Source: Bacteroidia bacterium (GTDB lineage Bacteria; Bacteroidota; Bacteroidia; Chitinophagales; UBA2359). Taken from it: a DNA stretch of 64,000 nucleotides. Shown here piece by piece: positions 1 through 8,600 of this stretch. The stretch's first letter is position 1. Each line of letters opens with the position of its first letter. The stretch is from assembly GCA_030427245.1 (NCBI GenBank), contig JAUHXA010000004.1:1-64000 (forward strand), read 5' to 3'. Under the pieces are notes generated by a model, which was given only the letters and a program-made list of their open reading frames with translations, ran no database searches and was not told where the DNA came from. The position numbers and the translations under genes were made by a program.

Positions 1-71
1 TTGCGGACAAACATTCGGCAAAAATACAGATATTTTTTATTTTTTGCAATAGCTTTTCCCACTACAAACAA

Positions 72-119
72 TTTGACAGGTGCTGATTTTGCATTTGTTA
101 TCTCAAAAACCTGTCAAAC
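72..119. repeat. 10-bp inverted repeat (tttgacaggt / acctgtcaaa)
   Basis: A perfect 10-bp inverted repeat with arms at 72-81 and 109-118 and a loop of about 27 nt. It lies exactly where the reading frame of the TIR remnant downstream breaks down (stop TGA at 84). Short palindromes of this composition are often scattered in Bacteroidota intergenic DNA. The arm match is seen directly; whether it is a dispersed repeat is inference. Confidence 0.5.
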
Positions 120-533
120 TCAAGGGAGAAAATTATTAACGACAATTTAGAGAAAGCAGATTTTATCCTATTATTGGTAAGTGCCAATTCCCTTGCCTCC
201 GATTACTTCCACGATAAAGAAATGGCAAAAGCTTTGGCAAAACATGAAAATAAATCTGCTTTCGTTATGCCCATCATATTAGAACACTGTGCTTGGAAAC
301 TTACGAAACTCAAAGAATTATATGCCCTTCCCAAAAATGGAACACCTATCGTAGAATGGAATACCCCGTCCAAAGCTTACAACAGCATTGTCCAAACATT
401 ACAAAATAACATAGAACTAAAGAAAAGCGGAGAACAAATAGAAGATTGGCATCAAATGGAAGTGATTGATATGACTCCTTTGGGTATTATCATTTTACTT
501 TTTTTGGCATTTTGTTTATTCATATCAGTTTAA
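87..533 (+). pseudogene. TIR-domain protein remnant, N-terminus missing
   Basis: The frame is open from 87 and reads through an alternative TTG at 174. It contains the C-terminal half of a TIR domain: the block NLEKADFILLLVSANSLASD, then a YF-x3-EM-x-KAL helix, a PIIL strand, and a W..AY..IV end. It finishes with one hydrophobic segment at about the last 20 residues, a possible membrane anchor. The N-terminal part of a TIR domain (the FISYS strand and the loop before it, roughly 70 residues) is absent; an in-frame TGA sits at 84 and no TIR sequence is recognisable in the 83 bases before it. TIR domains in bacteria are usually NAD-consuming or signalling modules of immune systems. It sits next to a CBASS operon on the opposite strand. 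It could instead be the 3' end of a gene frameshifted just before the window starts. I judge it non-functional as it stands. Confidence 0.6.
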
Positions 534-574
534 CTATCCGATAAAGCCATTCCCTTTTGTATAGTCGTTCTAAT

Positions 575-1258
575 TCAAAAGTTCGTATTCCTATATTTTA
601 CCCATTCATTCGCTAATACCTTTTCTACCAAATCTTGCAAATTTATCAAATCCAATTTTAGCCTTTCCTTGCTTATCAATCGAAACCGTTTATATCTTTC
701 TTCGTGATTATTGCATTTCTTAATCTTTACACCACTTCCGCAATAACAAAATTCATTTGGTCTAATCTTGTTTTTCGTAAATAATCGCTCTTGTATTAAT
801 TGACAAATCACTCGAATATCTTCAATTCCAAGAATATCCATGTAGGTTTCAAAAGTAGCCACTCCAATATCATGTAGATATTCTCCATTTTTATAGCATT
901 TGTTTAGCTCATAGTAGGAATTGTTCTGTAAGAAGGGAATCAACATTTTATCAATAAAATCCAGCAAAGTTTTAACCTCTGTTTTCAATAAAATTTCCTG
1001 CATTGCTTTAGTAGTAAAGCAACAGCTACCATTGGAATAAATATGCCTATCCAATTTTCGAGGAATCCGTTCACCTGTTTCCCATACAATAGGAAACCGA
1101 GTAGGAAAACAAGAAAAATCTATTTCGACTTCATAATCATCTTCGTCCACTTTATCAACAATCAAATCTCCAATCAACAGCGATTTTTCAATATCAAGCT
1201 TTAATGAAGGATATTTTTTCAGTACTTCATCAACTTGAAATTCAATGCTACTCTGCAT
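575..1258 (-). CDS. CBASS-associated E2-like protein with C-terminal SEC-C zinc motif
   Basis: About 227 residues from ATG at 1258; a GTG at 1285 would add nine residues and overlap the upstream gene by 38 bp. The N-terminal half looks like a prokaryotic ubiquitin-conjugating (E2/UBC) fold. It has an FPIVWETGERIP segment, then DRHIYSNGSCCF, where Cys79 or Cys80 would be the catalytic cysteine. Residues about 166-185 form a SEC-C motif (RPNEFCYCGSGVKIKKC, then NNH), which binds zinc in other proteins. It is the third gene of a Cap15 / CD-NTase / E2 operon, overlapping the CD-NTase stop by 11 bp, which implies translational coupling. Short type II CBASS systems carry an E2-type protein that acts on the CD-NTase, so a role in modifying or priming the nucleotidyltransferase is likely. 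No E1 or JAB peptidase gene is nearby. Family recognition is good; function is inferred. Confidence 0.78.
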   Translation of the reverse strand: MQSSIEFQVDEVLKKYPSLKLDIEKSLLIGDLIVDKVDEDDYEVEIDFSCFPTRFPIVWETGERIPRKLDRHIYSNGSCCFTTKAMQEILLKTEVKTLLDFIDKMLIPFLQNNSYYELNKCYKNGEYLHDIGVATFETYMDILGIEDIRVICQLIQERLFTKNKIRPNEFCYCGSGVKIKKCNNHEERYKRFRLISKERLKLDLINLQDLVEKVLANEWVKYRNTNF

Positions 1259-2243
1259 ACGGTTTGGGTTTAACTGTTGTCCCACCTAAAACACTTGACA
1301 ATCGACTATTCTTGTCTTCTTCATTTTCATCCTTTCCTAAAGGAAACCTATCACCCAATTGCTCTATCAGGTATTCGCTCGCTGTCTTAAAGTTTTTCTC
1401 TTCTCCTGCCTTATCACAAGCAGTAATTAAATCGTCTAATTTCTTCAAAAAATCATTTTTTCTTGTTTCAGAAAATTCAGCAAAAACATTTTCGCCTTTA
1501 GGAGTCGTAGGACGTAAACACTTGAATTTATTAGCATCTAATTTTGCCTTTATAGCTTTGATAGTTTTTCTAAAAGCTTCATCATCATTATCCTCCAAAA
1601 CACGATTTTCTGTTGCAAGAATTGTTAAAGCAAAGCCGCTTGGAAACTTCAAATGGGAGTAAGTTGTTTCTTGGTAGTTTTTCCAAGCCTTTAGGTATCT
1701 TACTATTCTTTTTAATTTTCTATTAGCCTGATTGTTGAACCATTCATAAAACTCTCTAGGGTCACTATCTATCCACCTTTTACTTTTATGAGCCAACTCT
1801 GGAATGTCGTCTTCTTTATAGTAAATAGGTAAATCAATATGACGACCAGTTGAAAATATAACCCTTACACAAGTTGTCTTTTTTATAGGAGGTGTATTTG
1901 TGTGATTCTCTACAGATTTATAAACCCAATCATGCCAAGTTTCAATTGCTCTTTTATTATCTTCACCCTCTTTTTCTATAAAGTAAACTCCATAATCAAG
2001 GTCGTACTTCAATAACTTATTCCCCTCATCATCATCCACAGGAATAGGGTTAATGATTGTATTCATCTGAAATGAGCCTTGTGAATGAAATTTTGGCTGT
2101 AATTCATTAGGCTTATTTTCGTTAAACCAATTCCTTATTTTTGTTTTAATTGCATCTCTGCTTTTTTCAAGGCTTTCTTTTTTGCTATTGCCCAATTCAA
2201 TCATCTTATTGAATTTAGTGTAATTTCTGCTCAATACTGCCAT
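1248..2243 (-). CDS. CD-NTase (cGAS/DncV-like cyclic oligonucleotide synthase) of a CBASS system
   Basis: 331 residues. The nucleotidyltransferase core shows the GS motif (HSQGSFQMNTIINP, Gly56-Ser57), then YDLDYGVYF with metal-binding Asp81 and Asp83, and a third acidic residue in GRHIDLP (Asp137). The C-terminal half (RKLKRIVRYLKAWKNY... FPSGFALTILATE) is the helical OAS/cGAS-like lobe. Such enzymes make a cyclic di- or trinucleotide on phage infection, which activates the effector encoded by the neighbour. ATG at 2243 follows the Cap15 stop by one base, and its own stop overlaps the E2 gene. The nucleotide product and CD-NTase clade cannot be read from the sequence. The call as a CBASS CD-NTase is strong because motifs and both neighbours agree. 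Confidence 0.92.
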   Translation of the reverse strand: MAVLSRNYTKFNKMIELGNSKKESLEKSRDAIKTKIRNWFNENKPNELQPKFHSQGSFQMNTIINPIPVDDDEGNKLLKYDLDYGVYFIEKEGEDNKRAIETWHDWVYKSVENHTNTPPIKKTTCVRVIFSTGRHIDLPIYYKEDDIPELAHKSKRWIDSDPREFYEWFNNQANRKLKRIVRYLKAWKNYQETTYSHLKFPSGFALTILATENRVLEDNDDEAFRKTIKAIKAKLDANKFKCLRPTTPKGENVFAEFSETRKNDFLKKLDDLITACDKAGEEKNFKTASEYLIEQLGDRFPLGKDENEEDKNSRLSSVLGGTTVKPKPYAE

Positions 2244-2244
2244 A

Positions 2245-2853
2245 TTAGTAATCGTATTTTAAAACATGAGAAACAAATTGAAGCTCCATTTTTCCCTTTG
2301 TTTGAGGCTCTCGATTTGTGTAATAAATTCCTTTTAAAAATTTCCCTTCGTTATTCTCTATGATTTCCAAAACATTAGTTCCTCTATGTGGAGGAAATGA
2401 TTTTTGATTTCCTTTATTTTGGTAGGTAAAAACCAAGGTATAGGATTCATCCTCATTTTTGACAATGCTTTCAACAATGCTTTTGGAATCTGTCTTTTCT
2501 GTGTAGATATGTTTCTTAAAAAAACAAGTTATTTTGATTTTAGAACCCGTCTGAAATATCTCTAAAGCACACTTTTTGCTTTCTTGTATTTTAGTGATTG
2601 GATTCATGTATTCTATACGTCCTTCATACCGTCCTCCAATATTCGGCATCCAAAACAACCATTTAAAAGGAGCATATTTCCAAAGAAAAGTCTCAATGAA
2701 GAATAGGAGAGCTGTAACTACTCCGACTACAGGTAAGGTTATTACAAAATGAGCCGAAATGAATTGATTGGCAAAATAAACACCTAACCCTACTATCAAT
2801 ATTAGTAAAATGAGTGCTTGGGGCTTATAAAATCGCAAGTAATTGTTTTGCAT
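2245..2853 (-). CDS. cap15: Cap15-type CBASS effector: two transmembrane helices plus beta-barrel nucleotide sensor
   Basis: 202 residues. Two hydrophobic helices at about residues 12-32 and 36-56 are followed by a beta-rich domain that starts at PNIGGRYEGRIEY and runs to the C-terminus. This arrangement is that of Cap15, a CBASS effector whose minimal beta-barrel binds the cyclic nucleotide and whose membrane part then disrupts the inner membrane, causing abortive infection. It is the first gene of the operon and is followed after one base by the CD-NTase. The start at 2853 is an ATG; the 276-bp region upstream is shared with the divergent lipoprotein gene and must hold the promoter, but I see no convincing TAnnTTTG box. 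The domain call rests on architecture and context, not on an alignment. Confidence 0.82.
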   Translation of the reverse strand: MQNNYLRFYKPQALILLILIVGLGVYFANQFISAHFVITLPVVGVVTALLFFIETFLWKYAPFKWLFWMPNIGGRYEGRIEYMNPITKIQESKKCALEIFQTGSKIKITCFFKKHIYTEKTDSKSIVESIVKNEDESYTLVFTYQNKGNQKSFPPHRGTNVLEIIENNEGKFLKGIYYTNREPQTKGKMELQFVSHVLKYDY

Positions 2854-3129
2854 AGATTAACTTCATTAACATTCAGTTTTCTATATCAAAAAATCAACCA
2901 ACTTAATTTTGAAACTACATTCTGCCATTTACCTTATTGTTTTCTGACAAAATGGCAAATAACTTAGTAAGAGTGACTTGTTTAACTGACAAGAAATTAT
3001 CGCTTACCTCAACTTCAATAACTAATCGTTCGGAAAGAAAACATGTCATTGGGAAAAAAATACGCCTTCAAATCGTTAAAAGTGCTATATTTATAGCTAA
3101 AATGTTTTCAACATCCAAACTTCAATACT

Positions 3130-5562
3130 ATGAATCATTTCCACTTTAAGTTTAAAACACTTTTATTTTTAGCAATCTTGTTTATTTTACCTTTTTCCAG
3201 TTGTGAAAAGGAACAAGATACTCGCAACCCATTAGGAGAAGATATACCTTTAAAAGGAAGGTTGATATTTAATGCTAACTTTCCAAATGATGTAATTAGT
3301 GTTACTAATTTCCATGAAGATATTATTTTGGAGGAAGCTAAACGGTTTGAATTTGAAAGTATAAATACCGTAATCGCTTACAATGAAACAAGGGATGAGA
3401 TTGTCTATATTGGATACCCAGGCAGAATAGAGAGTACAAACTATGAATTAGGGGCTAGAGAAACTGCTTTATTTCTAAGCATGAAAGTCATACCCTATAT
3501 TCATTCGCCAGAAAATAGGTCTGCAATGCTGGAACTAAAAAACATTCTTTATGATGAAGTAGAGGAAATACATACTTTAAGTAATAAAATTGAATATTCA
3601 ATTCAGCAAAAAGGTTATTTAGATATATCATTGTTTCAGGCTGAATGGGAAAGTGCTATGCAGGCTATTATTGATTTATTTGATTTAGATGCAGAAAACC
3701 CCATTGGTAAAAGCGATATTGCAACAGGTGATAGGTATGAAATGCAAGTTAAGTACCCAGAGAACGATTACGATGGTGACACCTTTGATGAATCAAAAGG
3801 AGAATACAGAGTCAAAAGAGATTTTTATAGTAAGTATTACTCTTATGTTGGTTTAACTATTGGTGATTACAATCCTAATACAGGAGATGCTTTTGTTGAA
3901 AACCCAAATGCTATAATTGCTTATCTAAGACCCTATAATGTAGGTGCGTTTTATACGGGATTTTTTAGTATAGATAAGTGGAAGCAATATTTTTCTGATT
4001 TACGAACAACTTTATTTCATGATATAAACCACCATACAACATGGGATGCTACAAAAACAAGTGTTTATTTTAATATAAAAGCAGAAGAAAAAGATGCAAT
4101 GGTATTTTTAACTGCAAAGGAGAATAAGAAGGTTCAATTCCATAATCTTTGTTCCATCCTATTTGATTTTATGGCTGAATTTATAGGCGAAGATAATTTA
4201 ATTGACCCCTTTGTAGATTATATGTTTCAAACTTCTCGTGACAAAGCAATTCAAGTTCTAAAGGCTTTTGACGAAGGAAATTTCACTGAGGTTATTGATA
4301 TATTAGGAGAGGATTTCATAGATTTTTTAAAAGAAGAAGCGACTACTAACGGGTTATCATTAATAACTTTCAAATCAATTGAAAATTACATAACAGGTAC
4401 TCATAAAGCATGGTTTATTGCTATTGGAAATAGTATTCAACTTAGAATGGATTGGGTTTCTGCTGACAATTTCATCATTCCCATTGACTTCGAAGGTAAA
4501 AATCCACCAAGTCAACCTGTAATAGTAACCCCAGGACACAATGTTCAATTAGACAATTTGTCTTCAACTGTTTTGCAATGGGATGCATCTGATTTTGACG
4601 GAGATGATTTGAGTTATGATGTCTATATAGGAACTTGGAAATTAGAAAATATGACAAAAATAGCTTCAGATTTTAAATATACTAGCATATCTGTAAACTT
4701 GGAGGAAAACACTCGTTACCTTTGGAGAGTAATAGTTTCAGATGGTCAATACAAAAGTAAAAGCCCAACTTGGGAATTTGTAAATGGCGAAATAACAGGT
4801 GAAGAAGGTACAGGAACTCCAGTTGATGGAGAAGAACCATCAACTGGAGGAGGAGGTACTATTGATGAAGGGGAAGGAGAAGGTGGTTCGGAGAATGGAA
4901 ATGGAGGAGGAGGTTTTCCTAATCATGGTATCCCTCAAGAAGGTTTGGTTGCTTATTATCCTTTTAATGGAAATGCAGATGATGTAAGTGGTAATAATCT
5001 ACACGGCACGGCTAAAAATGGAGTTAATTTTTCTGCAAGTGATAGAAATAATAACTCCAATAAATCTATTTATATTCCAAATAGTTCGGCTTACATAACT
5101 ATACCAAATGCTCCTATTTTACAACTTCAAAGTCATACTATAGCCGCTTGGGTAAAAAGAAAGGTTGGAGTAAGTACAGGAGGGACAGGAGGCGTTTTTA
5201 ATTATGGGAGGGAAAAAGATTACTATGCTTTAGTAGCTAACGAGAGAAGAGTTAGGTCTTATATCAATTTCCCAAGTAGTAGTAATAATGAGCATAATTA
5301 TGAGAATAACACTTTGGAAGATGGAGAGTATCACTTCATAGCGTCAAGTTATGATGGCATTAACCGCAAAATTTGGATAGATGGAGAATTGAAGTCTACT
5401 ATGCCTTTTAATGAAATAATCAACTATAACAGTACAGATAATTGTTATATTGGAATGAATTTCCCAGGAGGTGATGATTGGTTCTCTGGATATATTGATG
5501 AAGTAATTATTTACAATAGAGCTTTATCTACTTCTGAAATCCAAACAATTTATAATCATTAA
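3130..5562 (+). CDS. Large lipoprotein with FnIII-like and C-terminal LamG/concanavalin-type domain
   Basis: 810 residues. The N-terminus (MNHFHFKFKTLLFLAILFIL, then PFSSC) is a lipoprotein signal peptide with the lipidated Cys at about residue 26. Residues 30-455 form a domain I do not recognise. Residues about 457-555 look like a fibronectin type III or cadherin-like fold (STVLQWDASDFDGDDLSYDV ... TRYLWRVIVSDG). A Gly/Glu-rich linker follows (about 556-600). The last 210 residues are a LamG/pentraxin-like jelly roll (GLVAYYPFNGNADDVSGNN ... GYIDEVIIYNRALSTSEI), a common glycan- or protein-binding surface module. It is divergent from the CBASS operon and probably unrelated to it. It is likely exposed at the outer membrane. 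Function unknown. Confidence 0.8.
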   Translation: MNHFHFKFKTLLFLAILFILPFSSCEKEQDTRNPLGEDIPLKGRLIFNANFPNDVISVTNFHEDIILEEAKRFEFESINTVIAYNETRDEIVYIGYPGRIESTNYELGARETALFLSMKVIPYIHSPENRSAMLELKNILYDEVEEIHTLSNKIEYSIQQKGYLDISLFQAEWESAMQAIIDLFDLDAENPIGKSDIATGDRYEMQVKYPENDYDGDTFDESKGEYRVKRDFYSKYYSYVGLTIGDYNPNTGDAFVENPNAIIAYLRPYNVGAFYTGFFSIDKWKQYFSDLRTTLFHDINHHTTWDATKTSVYFNIKAEEKDAMVFLTAKENKKVQFHNLCSILFDFMAEFIGEDNLIDPFVDYMFQTSRDKAIQVLKAFDEGNFTEVIDILGEDFIDFLKEEATTNGLSLITFKSIENYITGTHKAWFIAIGNSIQLRMDWVSADNFIIPIDFEGKNPPSQPVIVTPGHNVQLDNLSSTVLQWDASDFDGDDLSYDVYIGTWKLENMTKIASDFKYTSISVNLEENTRYLWRVIVSDGQYKSKSPTWEFVNGEITGEEGTGTPVDGEEPSTGGGGTIDEGEGEGGSENGNGGGGFPNHGIPQEGLVAYYPFNGNADDVSGNNLHGTAKNGVNFSASDRNNNSNKSIYIPNSSAYITIPNAPILQLQSHTIAAWVKRKVGVSTGGTGGVFNYGREKDYYALVANERRVRSYINFPSSSNNEHNYENNTLEDGEYHFIASSYDGINRKIWIDGELKSTMPFNEIINYNSTDNCYIGMNFPGGDDWFSGYIDEVIIYNRALSTSEIQTIYNH

Positions 5563-5583
5563 GTCACATGTAATACAAGAAAA

Positions 5584-5627
5584 AATGGGATATTGACCAG
5601 TCAAAATTCACCAATCAATATCCCATT
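5584..5627. terminator. Bidirectional intrinsic terminator between convergent genes
   Basis: Perfect 13-bp stem (aatgggatattga at 5584-5596, tcaatatcccatt at 5615-5627) with an 18-nt loop. It is preceded by an A-rich run at 5578-5585, which becomes a U-tract on the minus strand. It lies between the convergent lipoprotein gene and the 2081-residue gene, so it mainly ends minus-strand transcription. Confidence 0.75.
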
Positions 5628-5652
5628 ATCAAAGCTCAAATCACATCATAAT

Positions 5653-8600
5653 CTAAAACAATTTCCGATAAAGCACCACCTCCGAAATATTACTCTCCGA
5701 ACTCTCCAAAGTCACTCGCACATACCTCGTCCGTACATTCTCCACAACCCCCTTCCAAAGCCCATAACTCTCCAAGTGATCGCTAAACAATTCCGTCCAA
5801 TCACCAGGACTACCAACCGAAATAGTAATATCCCCTTTGCTATCCATATCACGGATATAAAACTTCGTCAAATCCGTTTCGGCGCCCAAGTCGATATAAG
5901 CATGAACAGGGTACGAAACATTGCCATCCGTAGAAGGTCGCCAGACAGTCGTAGGCGTACCACCCTTGTTGGCAGGTTCACCCGCTATGGTTTGTTCATC
6001 CACAAGTAGTTGAGCATTTCCTTTACCCGATTCATTGACGACCATAGAAGGAGTCAAGGTCATTTTGGTGTCCAAAGTATGGCGGATAGGCAACTCATTG
6101 TAGTTACCAGCCATCACAAAAACAGGGCGTTCGCTTACGTTGATGTTCACTCGGTTGTTGGCGATGGACAGTTGATTTACAACACCATCTTTGTCACCAT
6201 GCTGCATTTCTACCAAGTAGGCATTGCTTTCACCATTCAATTGAAGGCTGTAATTATTGACCGTAGTGCCATCGCTTGTAGGTGACCAAACAGCGTACAG
6301 TGCATCTCCACTTTCTTTGTGGCGGAATTGGTAAATCCATACATTCGGGTTGCCGCTCGGGATTTCCTTTTCAAAAGCCATTCCTGTGAAGCGGTTTTTC
6401 ATCGTATAAACGTAGTACCAACTTGGTTTTGGAGTCCAGTCGCCTTTGGGTCCCATCAATCCACACGTTTGAAACAAGTAGGGAGAGTTGGCGGCTACAT
6501 CTCTAAGCATGTACATGGCTGCTTTATCCACTCCTGCGGCTGCCAAAGCCAAGTAAGAACGAACCATCCATTGACCTTGTACTTCTTCGCTGTCGTAAGG
6601 ACCGATATTTGGCGCACCTTGGATGGATTCAGAATTGGAGTCGTAGCCAAATTCGGTAATCCACACCTCTACACCTGGCAAATAACGGTCACGGTAGTCC
6701 ACAAACTTTTTCATTACTCCTTTCAAATCATCGTCTTCTGGGCTGATACCGACCGAACCCAAACTGCGCTGTGCTTCTCCGTCATTGCAGTAGTGATGCA
6801 CGTTGATGACATCGAGTGGGAAGTCGCCGCCTCTGTGGTGGTCGCTCCAAAATTTGAGGGTGCGAACGTGGTCCAAGTGTGGAACAGCTACACCACTCAT
6901 GACTACTTTTGCAGTCGGGTCAGCTGCTTTGATTCCTTTGTTGGGACCCAATGCGCCCAAATGTCCGTCAGCGTCCGCACTTGCCATTGCAGCATATTCA
7001 TAAGGCGTAAAGTAGGCTTTGCGGTTCATCCACCAAGCATCTTGCTCGTTCCAATTCTCGAAGTATTTCAAGACTCCCAAACCGCTGACTCTCGGTTGGT
7101 CGGCTCTCAATTTGAGGTTGGCATCGGGAACTTGGGTGTGTCCAAATCTTGCAGCGAATTGATACATATAGTCTGCGTGTTCGATGTAAGAATGTGGGTC
7201 GGTGGCATCTCTGCCGTCCAATACAGGTTTTTCGTCCAGTTTCCATTCTTCGTAGCCTGTCATGAAGAGTGTTGAGCGCAACAAAGAAGGCGAAACGGTG
7301 ATGCCTGCGTTCAATAAGTTTTGGTAGTATCTATCAAAGTTCCAGTTTACTGCGCCGGGATTGAAGGCACATTCGTTGTTGGGATAGCCCACGTAGTTCA
7401 CATCTTGGTTTCCTTCGTCCCACAACCATTGGTGGTATTCCCGAATAAAACCCGCTACTTCCATATTGCCATTCGGGTCGTCAATGAATGCATTGATGCC
7501 AATGAATTGGTCCACTGCTGGACGTTCATGAGCGATAGGAGCAGGCACTGTTTCGGTGATGGGGCTTTGAGCAGCACCGTACAGCACTATTTCCGACATC
7601 CTTGTGGCTGGGGCTGTGATTTCTAATCGGATATAGCGGGTAGTAATCGGGTTGTTGGAGTAATCGTGCTTACTCCACTGGTCGGGCTTGTTCATTTCGT
7701 CGCTAAAGAGCGGTGTCCAATTGAAGGGCGTTCCGATGGATACATTGATGGGTTCGTTGGGCGTTGCGGTGGTTTTGTTACCATCGTTGTAGAGGAATAT
7801 TTTGGAGATTTCGTAGTCTGTGCGTAAGTCAATCAGCGCAAAACCGGGGTACAGCCACGGATTGCCGCCCATTGTCCAGTAGTTCACAGGTGCTTCGCCA
7901 TCGCCTTTTTCGGGTTCTCCAACGAGTAGTTGTTCGTCCACCAATTGCGTAGCATCACCTTGTACGGATTCGTTCAAAATCATTGCCGGGGTCAAGCTGA
8001 TTTTCTTGTGTGCGCCGCCAACTATCAAATCCGTTTTGCCTTCCGCCATGTTGGAGAGTGCGCCCAAATTGAAGTTTTCGTCCACGCCTTGTAGTACAAA
8101 ATAGTAGTTTACATTGTCGCCCAAGTCTTTGACCAATACCGATTGTTTCACGCCTTTGTTAGCAGGAGCCAACATTCCGTGATACATCGCTGCGTCTTTG
8201 ATATTTTTGGAGGTGATGGGAACGGCACTGTATCGGAGCAAGTAGTAGTCCGCTTTGCCATTGTTACCATCTTCACCTGGAGCCGTCCAACTGAGTTCTA
8301 CCGTTGAAGTTGTCGAATGGGTAGATTCCAAATCGGTGATGGCTCCTGGCAAAGTGGTGTCTGGAATTTGGGAATGGGCTTCTTTCCCGTATAAGACAAG
8401 TTCTGATACATTGCTCCCCGCCTCCATTTTGCTGATGCGAAGGTAGCGTGTATAGACTTTTACATCATGTTGTGTCCAAGATAAGTAACCTGTGAGATTA
8501 TCCGTCAATAATTCGGTCCAATTTCCCGGATAACCGTAAGAAATTCGCAAATCGCCCGCATTGCTGCCATCGTACAAGAAAATTTGGCTGATTTCGAAGG

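Noticed and set aside
2937-3149. 70-residue ORF between the CBASS operon and the lipoprotein
   Set aside because: Overlaps the lipoprotein start, no domain, low coding character; the region is better read as a divergent promoter region.
6319-7275. 318-residue plus-strand ORF and other long frames opposite the giant gene (such as 9025-9813 and 10009-11028)
   Set aside because: They lie antisense to strongly coding, domain-bearing sequence and have no recognisable domains; they are shadows of the repetitive minus-strand gene.
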